Shown: piece by piece, positions 17,026-23,946 of the stretch
Layout of the letters: every line of letters starts with the position of its first letter
Numbering within the stretch: the stretch's first letter is position 1
Assembly (NCBI GenBank): GCA_964632495.1
Contig: CAZWDS010000023.1
Coordinates: 1 to 43,024 of the forward strand
Length of the DNA: 43,024 nt
Direction: 5' to 3'
Source of the DNA: CALKXV01 sp964632495
GTDB lineage: Bacteria > Pseudomonadota > Alphaproteobacteria > Rhodobacterales > Rhodobacteraceae
Notes under the pieces: model-generated
What the model saw: only the letters and a program-made list of their open reading frames with translations
What the model was told of the DNA's origin: nothing
The model's database searches: none
Program-made: the position numbers and the translations under genes

Positions 17026-17625
17026 TTACATGCGCGAGGCGACGTTTTCCCAGTTGACCAGATTGTCCAGGAAGTTGGTCAAATACGCAGGGCGCTTGTT
17101 GCGGAAGTCGATGTAGTAAGAATGCTCCCACACATCGCAGCCCAAAAGCGCGGTTTGACCAAAGCACAAGGGGTTCACGCCGTTTTCGGTCTTGGTCACT
17201 GCAAGAGAGCCGTCAGCGTTCTTGACCAGCCACGCCCAGCCCGAACCGAACTGACCAGCACCTGCCGCCGAGAACTGCGATTTGAATTCGTCAACCGAGC
17301 CGAAGTTCTCATTCAGCGCGCTTTCCAACTCGCCGGGCATGCCCGTGTCGCCGGGACTCATCATTTCCCAAAACTGGTTGTGGTTCCAAAGCTGGCTGAT
17401 GTTGTTGAAGATGCCGCTTTGGGCGACCGCATTCGCATCATAGGTGCCCGTGATGATGTCTTCCAAGGATTTGCCATCCCACTCGGTGCCAGCAATCAGC
17501 TTGTTGCCATTGTCGACATAAGCCTTGTGGTGCAGGTCGTGGTGTTTTTCCATCGTCTCGGCGCACATGCCTTTGCCAGCCAGCGCATCATGGGCGTAAG
17601 GAAGATCAGGAAGTTCGAAAGCCAT
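17026..17625 (-). CDS. sodB: Superoxide dismutase, iron type
   Basis: 199 residues, the normal length. It converts superoxide to hydrogen peroxide and oxygen. Metal ligands are visible as His28 (EKHHDLHHKAY), His82 (WNHNQFW), Asp164 and His168 (GCDVWEHSYY). The glutamine just before the second ligand (ISQLWNH, Gln78) is the position used by iron enzymes, which favours Fe over Mn, though cambialistic activity is possible. No signal peptide, so cytoplasmic. It is a single gene with its own terminator. Confidence 0.95.
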   Translation of the reverse strand: MAFELPDLPYAHDALAGKGMCAETMEKHHDLHHKAYVDNGNKLIAGTEWDGKSLEDIITGTYDANAVAQSGIFNNISQLWNHNQFWEMMSPGDTGMPGELESALNENFGSVDEFKSQFSAAGAGQFGSGWAWLVKNADGSLAVTKTENGVNPLCFGQTALLGCDVWEHSYYIDFRNKRPAYLTNFLDNLVNWENVASRM

Positions 17626-17805
17626 TTTGGGAACCCTCTTTGTTGGATGTCTCTTTGACCCTTACCTGTGGCGGATGTGGGCTGGGGTCAAGTCTTTCCC
17701 GCAACAGCAATGTCTTCCACCTTAAGCTCTTAGGGGAAAATCACGCGCAGTCAGCGCTTATCCTGCGGGAGACAGGCACAATAAAGAAACGAGGGGGAAG
17801 CGAGT

Positions 17806-17835
17806 CCGCCGCGCAACCATGGAGCTGCGCAGCGG
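17806..17835 (-). terminator. Hairpin past the LysM-TRAP fusion gene
   Basis: A 10-bp stem with one G-U pair (17806-17815 with 17826-17835) and a 10-base loop begins 8 bases after the stop at 17843. No strong T-run follows, so it could be a terminator aided by other factors or an mRNA end stabiliser. Confidence 0.5.
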
Positions 17836-17842
17836 CAGTGTC

Positions 17843-19174
17843 TTAGAACGCGCCTGTGACGAAAGGATGATCCTCAATATTCAGATCGTCCCCGCGATAG
17901 ATCAGACGATCTTTAAGCGAGTGCAGGCTTGCCAGATAGCCCTTCAAGGCGTCGTTGGCGGGGATGCCAAGGTTGCTTGCACTTTCGGACCAGGCACGCA
18001 GGTCCAAAAGCGAACCGATCAAAAGCTCATTCACAAGGGCTTGGTCTGCTTTTTCTGAATCCAATCCAAGATCAAGCATGCGAGACCGGAACGAGTTGTC
18101 AAACGTATCCCAAGCCGCCGACCGATTGGCCAAAGCTTCGCCCGACACAGCGCGGATCGCCGCTTGGTCTGCGGCAGAAATTTGCGCCCAAGCCTCATTC
18201 GACAAAATCACCGAAAAGGTTGGCGTGTATAAACCGTTGTCAACTTCAACAACCGAGACCGCCGCATTTTCGGACCAGACCCCAAGCGCAATCGCGGCGC
18301 CGTGTGCCAGGAAAAACGTTGGCGGCTTGTTGTTTTGGGTTTTGTATTCGGATGTGAAATCAGCGACTTCAGCACGCATCGCAGCCGGGCCGCGTGTATC
18401 AAGACCTTGAAAGTAGGGAACATGATACTCGTTTTGGCGCACGATGTTTTCGTTCGCAGTGACCGGCATACTGCTGTCACGCCAGATGTGCGCCGCAGGT
18501 GCCGCGATGAAACCTAGAAGCTGGGCTTCTGGGAAATAGTTGGTTTTCGACAAGTATTCATCATGCAAACGCCATAGCGATACGGCCGTTTGCTCGGCAG
18601 AGCCACCAAGCATGGGCATCATCGGAAGCTGAAGCAAAGGGTGCGTTTCGGCGAGGTGGCTATTCAAAACGTAGGCCGCATCGACCTGACCAGATGTCAC
18701 AAGTTCGAATTGCTGCGCATGGTCCCGGTTGATCGTTTCAGGATCAACGAAATTGACCCGGCCTTCTGTCACTTCGGCGATTTCCGCCAAGTATTTATCG
18801 ACGATTCCGCTGTTGATAATGAACGGCGGGGCGGATGCCTTGTTGAACGTGAAAAACAGCTGACCTTCAACGACCGCATTCTCGGTTTCAGCCCCAGCCG
18901 TAATAACACCGCTCGGAGCGAGACAAGGAATGATCAGCCGCTGGTCAATTTGGATAACATTCGGGTCCGCACCAATGACGTCCACGTTCGCAGAGTAAAT
19001 GGGTTGATAAAGCAGAGAGTCATAGGCCCGCTTGCTGATGCGACTTAGCGTATCGCCGCTGACAACCGAGTAGTACTGTCCACATTCAATATCTTGGGTT
19101 TCTTGCTGAGCTGCGGCAAACGAACTTGGCGCAAAAGCTGCACATACCGCGGCCGCCCATAGGAACCTGTTCAT
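17843..19174 (-). CDS. Secreted LysM domain fused to a TRAP-type (DctP-like) binding protein
   Basis: 443 residues. Sec signal peptide (MNRFLWAAAVCAAFAPSSFA, cleavage near 22). Residues 31-84 form a LysM module (YYSVVSGDTLSRISKRAYDS, ending IQIDQRLIIPC) bracketed by Cys31 and Cys84. Residues about 104-430 resemble the solute-binding protein of TRAP transporters (FELVTSGQVDAAYVLNSHLA, then WRLHDEYLSKTNYFPEAQLL and GFIAAPAAHIW). No TRAP membrane genes (dctQ, dctM) are nearby. The protein is expected in the periplasm, held on peptidoglycan. The TRAP domain is divergent, so binding of a small acid is inferred only. Confidence 0.75.
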   Translation of the reverse strand: MNRFLWAAAVCAAFAPSSFAAAQQETQDIECGQYYSVVSGDTLSRISKRAYDSLLYQPIYSANVDVIGADPNVIQIDQRLIIPCLAPSGVITAGAETENAVVEGQLFFTFNKASAPPFIINSGIVDKYLAEIAEVTEGRVNFVDPETINRDHAQQFELVTSGQVDAAYVLNSHLAETHPLLQLPMMPMLGGSAEQTAVSLWRLHDEYLSKTNYFPEAQLLGFIAAPAAHIWRDSSMPVTANENIVRQNEYHVPYFQGLDTRGPAAMRAEVADFTSEYKTQNNKPPTFFLAHGAAIALGVWSENAAVSVVEVDNGLYTPTFSVILSNEAWAQISAADQAAIRAVSGEALANRSAAWDTFDNSFRSRMLDLGLDSEKADQALVNELLIGSLLDLRAWSESASNLGIPANDALKGYLASLHSLKDRLIYRGDDLNIEDHPFVTGAF

Positions 19175-19396
19175 AACATTAACCTCATCATCCTGAGTAA
19201 AAAACTGCCTATTTTTTAATCAAACAAGAAAGGGTGACGAAAGAATGGCAATTATTTGAACCTGTGAGGCGTTGGCAAAAAAATGATCTCAGGCGCACAG
19301 AAAGAGCGACGAATACATCAGATTATCTCAATCCTGCACGTTTTTTGATCGCTTGGTGAAAGGTCCGCCGAAACACATCTTTAGCCAAAGAGACCC

Positions 19397-19903
19397 CTAG
19401 ACGCGAAACGGCTCGATTTTCTCGGCGGAAAGCGCGTAACCGATTTGGGCCAGATGCGTGGTCATGGCCGAAACGCCGAACATGCCGGTTACGTTCACAG
19501 GCTCGTAAAGGCCTTTGCTGTCGTAGGGTTCCGGTGTTGTGACAAAGACCAATTGGTTCGCAGGCGGCGGCGGGACATGGATGCAGGCACCGACGAAGGG
19601 CACCAGAATAAAGGCCGTGACTGCGGTGCCGACCATCTCGATTGGAACGATAAAGCCCGGCAATCGCACAATCTGGCCATTCCAATCCGTGCGCACCCCG
19701 GTTGAAGGCGGTTGCTGACTGGAAAGATCGGGACCGTCGTGATTGATCAGGCTTTGCAAGGCGCGCGGGATGACGATTTGGCCTTCGGGCAGAAGGTCTT
19801 CCCACTCAAGATCAATAACAGTGTCGGCAAACGCCACACGCGGCATCACGGCGGATCCCGCCAATAAGGCCAGCGCTTTGCGCCGCGTAAAAGGCGCTAC
19901 CAT
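19397..19903 (-). CDS. DUF3299 protein, second copy (ZrgE-like position)
   Basis: 168 residues. The N-terminus TRRKALALLAGSAVMPRVAF is a signal peptide with a twin-arginine-like start. The DUF3299 core follows: WEDLLPEG, RLPGFIVPIEM and FVGACIHVPPPPANQLVFV. The gene overlaps the preceding DUF3299 gene by 7 bases and closes the zinc operon. It is probably periplasmic and works with the FtsX-like permease. The molecular role of DUF3299 is unknown to me; the role in zinc supply is inferred from context. Confidence 0.85.
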   Translation of the reverse strand: MVAPFTRRKALALLAGSAVMPRVAFADTVIDLEWEDLLPEGQIVIPRALQSLINHDGPDLSSQQPPSTGVRTDWNGQIVRLPGFIVPIEMVGTAVTAFILVPFVGACIHVPPPPANQLVFVTTPEPYDSKGLYEPVNVTGMFGVSAMTTHLAQIGYALSAEKIEPFRV

Positions 19904-20400
19904 TCATAAACTTCCATCGAATGGACCCAAAGCGTGTATCCGGTTTCAGCAAGGTCGGTTGAATTCAATTTGGTCCGCATCGTGCCGATCACCCAGACCG
20001 CCTCCCAAAGCTGATCACTTGGCCATGGATTTTTGGTTCGGGCCAACACGAGTTGGTTTGGAGGCGGCGGTGGCACATGGATACAGGCACCAACATAGGG
20101 CACCAGAATGAAATCCGTGACACCCTTGGCCCCCACCTCAAGCGGGATGATATAGCCGGGCATCCGGATCACGGCGCCATCAAGCTTTTCGTTCAGCTTT
20201 GTGGCGTTGGCATCGAAGATCGGGCGCCAGGTATCGGCCGCCTCGTTCATTTCGCCTTCACCAATGATTTCCGAGTAAGGCACACCGGGCGGGATCAGAT
20301 CATCCCAACCGATTTCCAGCGGCTTTTTCGCAAAAGCCGGAGTGGCGGCGACTGAACTGGCCAGCCCGCTTGCGATCATATGTCTGCGTGTCAAATTCAT
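19897..20400 (-). CDS. DUF3299 protein, first copy (ZrgD-like position)
   Basis: 167 residues, paralogous to the next gene. It has a signal peptide (MNLTRRHMIASGLASSVAAT ending AFAKK, twin-arginine-like) and the same core blocks: WDDLIPPG, RMPGYIIPLEV and YVGACIHVPPPPPNQLV. It overlaps the permease gene by ATGA. Tandem DUF3299 genes behind an FtsX-like permease recall the Vibrio ZrgD/ZrgE pair. Confidence 0.85.
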   Translation of the reverse strand: MNLTRRHMIASGLASSVAATPAFAKKPLEIGWDDLIPPGVPYSEIIGEGEMNEAADTWRPIFDANATKLNEKLDGAVIRMPGYIIPLEVGAKGVTDFILVPYVGACIHVPPPPPNQLVLARTKNPWPSDQLWEAVWVIGTMRTKLNSTDLAETGYTLWVHSMEVYEW

Positions 20401-21647
20401 GTCCGCACCATCATACCATCGGCCAGCGACAAACGGTAGGCACGAACCGCCGGCACCATGCTCACAATTGCGCTAGCGGCCACCACGCCGATCAGCACCC
20501 AAAGCTCGCGCAGACTGGGCGCTTCGATGGGCAACCACAAGCCGAAGGCGCTGTCGATCATCGGTTGAGCGACGATCAGGCCGAGATAGAGGATCAAAAC
20601 GCCCAAGATTGCGCCCACGGCTGCGGTCAAAACGGCCTCTAACACCAACATCCCCATGATCGTTCTGGGCCGCGCGCCCATGGCGCGAAAGATCGCCATT
20701 TCGCGGCGGCGTTCGTTCAGGCTTGAAAATAACGTGGCCATCATGCCGATCAATGCGGTGACCACCACCATGGCCGAGACAGCCAAAAGCGCGGTTTCCG
20801 CGACGCCCACGATGGCCCAAAGCTCTTGCAAAGCGACCCCCGGCAGGACCGCCAAAAGCGGCTCTTCGGGGTATTGGTTGATTGCACGTTGCAGCGCGAA
20901 GGTTTGCAGCGGGCTTTCGACACCGACCAAGGCGGCTGTGACGGCTTTTGGTGTTAGATCCATCTGGCGGATCACATCGGCAGGGGTGGATTGACCAGGC
21001 ACTTGGGCTCCGTTTTGCCAATCCACGTGGATCGCCTCGATCGCCTCCATGCTGACGATCACGGTCCGGTCCACCGGCGTACCGGTCTTTTCAAGGATGC
21101 CCGAGATTTTGAACGGCTGGTCTTTGTGTTCCGTAAAGGACGCAATCCCATGAGCAACGACGATCGGATCCCCAATGCCATAGCCAAGGGTCGCCGCCAC
21201 ATCCGCCCCGATCACCGTGTCGAACAGATCGCCCATAAGCGCACCGTCTGCCACCTCTAGCCCGCGGTCCTGACGGTATTTGTAGCGCTCGAAAAATTCG
21301 ACCGTGGTTCCCATTACGCGGAACTGACGATGACTGTCGCCCAGTGAAATCGGCACGATCCAATCCACTTCAGGACGTGCGGCAATGTCCTGATAACTGT
21401 CCCACGTGACGTTGTTGGTGGCATTGCCGATGCGAAAAACGGAATAGAGCAACAATTGCACCGACCCTGACCGCGCGCCCACAATCAGGTCGGTCCCTGA
21501 AATCGTATCGGCAAAGCTGGCCTTCGCCCCGGTGCGCACCTTTTCGACGCCTAAGAAAAGCGCGACGGACAGCGCAATTGCCAGCACCGTCATGGCAACC
21601 GTCAAGGCGCGCGCGCCAAGCGATCCGATGGCCAGCCGCAAAATCAT
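20397..21647 (-). CDS. FtsX/MacB-type ABC permease (ZrgC-like)
   Basis: 416 residues with four transmembrane segments: one near the N-terminus (ALTVAMTVLAIALSVALFLG), a long periplasmic domain, then three helices at the C-terminus. Between them FSSLNERRREMAIFRAMGAR is the classic coupling motif of FtsX-like permeases. Such proteins transmit ATPase motion to the periplasm instead of forming an importer channel. It is overlapped by ATGA with both neighbours. In this operon it would drive a zinc-handling step with the DUF2796 and DUF3299 proteins. Confidence 0.88.
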   Translation of the reverse strand: MILRLAIGSLGARALTVAMTVLAIALSVALFLGVEKVRTGAKASFADTISGTDLIVGARSGSVQLLLYSVFRIGNATNNVTWDSYQDIAARPEVDWIVPISLGDSHRQFRVMGTTVEFFERYKYRQDRGLEVADGALMGDLFDTVIGADVAATLGYGIGDPIVVAHGIASFTEHKDQPFKISGILEKTGTPVDRTVIVSMEAIEAIHVDWQNGAQVPGQSTPADVIRQMDLTPKAVTAALVGVESPLQTFALQRAINQYPEEPLLAVLPGVALQELWAIVGVAETALLAVSAMVVVTALIGMMATLFSSLNERRREMAIFRAMGARPRTIMGMLVLEAVLTAAVGAILGVLILYLGLIVAQPMIDSAFGLWLPIEAPSLRELWVLIGVVAASAIVSMVPAVRAYRLSLADGMMVRT

Positions 21648-22184
21648 GCGGCCTGTCTTTCGATTTGGGCGATGTCTTCCATGGCGATCACCCGGTCAAA
21701 GCGGTCGCCAAGGCGCGGATCGTGGCTGACCATCAANNNNNNNNNNNNNNNNNNNNNNNNNNNNNNNNNNNNNNNNNNNNNNNNNNNNNNNNNNNNNNNN
21801 NNNNNNNNNNNNNNNNNNNNNNNNNNNNNNNNNNNNCGGCGCAAAGCGCAGAGGCAAAAGAATGTTGTCAACGACCGAACCGAACGGCAGCAAGTTGAAC
21901 TGCTGAAAGATCATCCCGATCTGTTCCGCGCGATACCGGTCCCGCTGCCCGCCTGTCAGGCCCGACAGATCAGTGCCCGCAACTTGGATGGCTCCGACGT
22001 CAGCCAACACCGTGCCGCAGATCAGGGACAGGAGCGTCGATTTACCCGACCCACTTTCGCCAAGCAACAGAACCGTTTCGCCCGGTGCTACCGAAAAGTC
22101 CGACACAGACAGCGCAAAAGACGCCCGCCCCGGCCAGCGGAATCGGACGTCCTTCAAATTTAGGATCGGATCGGCTGATGCCAC
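21644..22184 (-). CDS. ABC ATPase (LolD/MacB class, ZrgB-like), interrupted by an assembly gap
   Basis: Starts at GTG 22184, directly after the stop of the DUF2796 gene. The first 116 residues include Walker A LLGESGSGKSTLLSLICG and the Q-loop IGMIFQQFNLLPF. The last 30 or so residues include the H-loop MVSHDPRLGDRFDRVIAMED. The signature motif and Walker B fall in the run of 100 Ns. The two visible parts are out of frame across exactly 100 bases; a true gap divisible by three, about 210-260 bases from family length, would restore the reading. This is therefore an assembly gap and not a broken gene. Confidence 0.85.
21737..21836. other. Assembly gap of 100 Ns
   Basis: Exactly 100 Ns, a conventional filler for unknown length. 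It removes the signature and Walker B region of the ABC ATPase. Confidence 0.99.
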
Positions 22185-22865
22185 TTAGAACATGCCGGCA
22201 AGATCAAGCGTGGGCGCGTCACGCATGACTTCGAAAGCTTGAGCGCCCGAGGAGGTCACGATCTGCACCTCGAGTTCCAGCGCGTTTTCGAAGGTGTCGA
22301 AATAAGCGAACTCGATGCCCGACAGCGCATCTGTGTTGCCGCAGGTCAAAACGTATTCGGCGTGGAATTCGGTGTGGCTGGCTTCGGCTTCGGCGTGGTC
22401 ATCGTGATCGTGCTCGTCGTGCTTTTCGCCCTCGGCATGCTCTTCATGGTCGTGATCGTCGTGCGCTTCGCCTTCGGCGTGCTCTTCATGGTCGTGATCG
22501 TCATGCTCTTCGCCTTCGGCGTGTTCTTCGTGATCATGGTCGTCGTGATCGTCTTCGCTTTCCAGACCGGCGCTTGCCTTGGTCACGCTGCATTCCGCCG
22601 CGGCCGGAAGAACGAACAAATCCAGAGGTTTGGCCAATATCGCCACGGCGTCATCAATGGCTGCGCGATCTTCGGCGCTTTCCGCTTCGTATTCAAACCC
22701 AACGATATCGGCACCTGGAACGTGAAGCTCCATCGCGACGGTGTCGCCATCCACGGCTATGTTCAATTCACCCACACCGTGTTCGTGGGCGTCCAGTTCG
22801 CGGGCACTTTCGGCCAAAGCGGGCGTGGCAAGAAGGGCGATAAATGCAGGGAGCGTGTGTTTCAT
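22185..22865 (-). CDS. DUF2796 zinc-binding periplasmic protein (ZrgA-like)
   Basis: 226 residues from ATG 22865 (MKHTLPAFIALLATPALAES, Sec signal cleaved after ALA). The DUF2796 start DAHEHGVGELNIAVDGDTVA follows. Residues 105-164 are extremely His/Asp/Glu-rich: four 14-residue repeats of the type HDDHDHEEHAEGE, a zinc buffer. A third part has YVLTCGNTDALSGIEFAYFD. In Vibrio cholerae, ZrgA of this family takes part in zinc uptake with an ABC ATPase, an FtsX-like permease and small partners (from memory). Here it follows the zur gene and precedes exactly such genes. Confidence 0.9.
   Translation of the reverse strand: MKHTLPAFIALLATPALAESARELDAHEHGVGELNIAVDGDTVAMELHVPGADIVGFEYEAESAEDRAAIDDAVAILAKPLDLFVLPAAAECSVTKASAGLESEDDHDDHDHEEHAEGEEHDDHDHEEHAEGEAHDDHDHEEHAEGEKHDEHDHDDHAEAEASHTEFHAEYVLTCGNTDALSGIEFAYFDTFENALELEVQIVTSSGAQAFEVMRDAPTLDLAGMF
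22380..22547 (-). repeat. Tandem 42-bp repeat, four copies, in the ZrgA-like gene
   Basis: Four in-frame units of 42 bases encode the His-rich 14-residue repeats. The first three are nearly identical and the fourth (KHDEHDHDDHAEAE) is diverged. Copy number is likely to vary between strains by slippage. Confidence 0.85.
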
Positions 22866-22894
22866 GGAGAGCCTTTCAAAAATGGGGGAAAAGA

Positions 22895-23281
22895 TCACGC
22901 AGCGCAGGTGCTGCACGATCCGTGAAGTTCGACGATATGGCGATCCGGTACAAATTTGCTGGCGGCGATCAAAGACTTCAGTTTCGGGACCAAAGAGCCA
23001 CCGTCATGTTCTTCCACCAAGCCGCAATCGTCGCAGATGGTCAGCACCGGCAGGCTTTGCGCGTGGTCACACCGGCACGGCACAAAGGCCTTCAGTGATT
23101 CCAGCTTGTGCGCCCGCCCCTGATCCGTCAGCGCGGTCAGTGCGCGATAGACTGTTGGCGGCGCAATGTCGGGTTCGTTTTTCTGCAACCGGCCCAAGAT
23201 TTGATAGGCCGTCATGGGCGCGTCGGACGATTTTAAGACGCCCAGAATGTCCGCCTGTCGGGTTGCTGATTGTTTGCGCAT
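22895..23281 (-). CDS. zur: Zinc uptake regulator Zur (Fur family)
   Basis: 128 residues from ATG 23281 (a GTG at 23287 adds two residues). The DNA-binding helices are DAPMTAYQILGRLQ and PPTVYRALTALTDQG. The zinc sites are visible: CRCDH (Cys69, Cys71, His73), CDDCG (Cys83, Cys86), the regulatory patch EEHD and the end HIVELHGSCSTC (Cys123, Cys126). The start CRCDHAQSLPVLTICDDCG is typical of Zur and not of Fur or PerR. It represses zinc uptake genes when zinc is sufficient. It is the first gene of the operon and probably autoregulated through the palindrome just upstream. Confidence 0.9.
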   Translation of the reverse strand: MRKQSATRQADILGVLKSSDAPMTAYQILGRLQKNEPDIAPPTVYRALTALTDQGRAHKLESLKAFVPCRCDHAQSLPVLTICDDCGLVEEHDGGSLVPKLKSLIAASKFVPDRHIVELHGSCSTCAA

Positions 23282-23311
23282 GACCACCCCCTTTTGAAAT
23301 TTGGCAGAGTC

Positions 23312-23328
23312 GTATTTTATAAAGTAAC
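23312..23328 (-). promoter_or_regulatory. Candidate Zur operator
   Basis: GTTACTTTATAAAATAC on the minus strand, centred on the perfect palindrome TTTATAAA, with partly symmetric flanks, stands about 30 bases before the zur start. Alphaproteobacterial Zur boxes are AT-rich palindromes of this size with GTTA-like arms. It is the only such element in the 95-base gap between soxG and zur, and it would sit on the promoter. Confidence 0.5.
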
Positions 23329-23376
23329 AAACTTCAAGTCAGGAATCGCTGGTGCCATTTTCCCCCGCCATCACTG

Positions 23377-23946
23377 TCAGAAATACCCGACGCCACTGCC
23401 CTCTTCAGCCGCGGTTGAGACCAGCCTGAACACATAATCCCCAACCGAACGGAAGGCGACAACGACGGCTTCGTCTTCACCCGTGAACCAAAACGCCGCC
23501 GCCACCTGAGCCAATCGTGTCCGGCGCACCCGTCCAGTTGGCAAGGCATTAACGCGCAGATCGGCAGGCGACAGTTTGGCCAAAGTCTCGCGGATGGCCG
23601 CCCCTTCGCCACTCAGCCGCAACACGGTTCGCGCATCCGACACATTGACGACCAAGGCGTGGACATCCTTCAAAGCCTTGGTAAGCTTTTCCACGAGGGC
23701 GTCCGCATCCTGATAGGCGCAAAGGATCAACAGCTCGTCCGGTGACATCCACAAAACACCTGCATCCAAGCCGCCTGTCGAAAATCCGTCTTCGGGCATC
23801 GCCAGTTTGACCGCCTTCAGAGCCTTTTTGACGAAACTGTGGCCAAGGTCAGCGCGCAGAGTGATCATTCCGACCAGCCCGGCATCTTCAACCAGGATCC
23901 GCCCTTCAAAGACCGCGCCACTGATAGACGTGACACCATCAGACAT
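23377..23946 (-). CDS. soxG: Sarcosine oxidase gamma subunit
   Basis: 189 residues from ATG 23946 (MSDGVTSISGAVFEGRILVE), overlapping the soxA stop by 8 bases. The pattern fits the small GcvT-related gamma subunit, with VNVSDARTVLRLSGEGAAIR and LPTGRVRRTRLAQVAAAFWF. It is part of the cytoplasmic heterotetramer that oxidatively demethylates sarcosine to glycine, passing the C1 unit to tetrahydrofolate. It is the last sox gene before zur. Confidence 0.9.
   Translation of the reverse strand: MSDGVTSISGAVFEGRILVEDAGLVGMITLRADLGHSFVKKALKAVKLAMPEDGFSTGGLDAGVLWMSPDELLILCAYQDADALVEKLTKALKDVHALVVNVSDARTVLRLSGEGAAIRETLAKLSPADLRVNALPTGRVRRTRLAQVAAAFWFTGEDEAVVVAFRSVGDYVFRLVSTAAEEGSGVGYF

Noticed and set aside
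21644..22184. ATPase gene as a frameshifted pseudogene
   Set aside because: The frame difference is explained by the filler length of the N run; both visible parts are well conserved.
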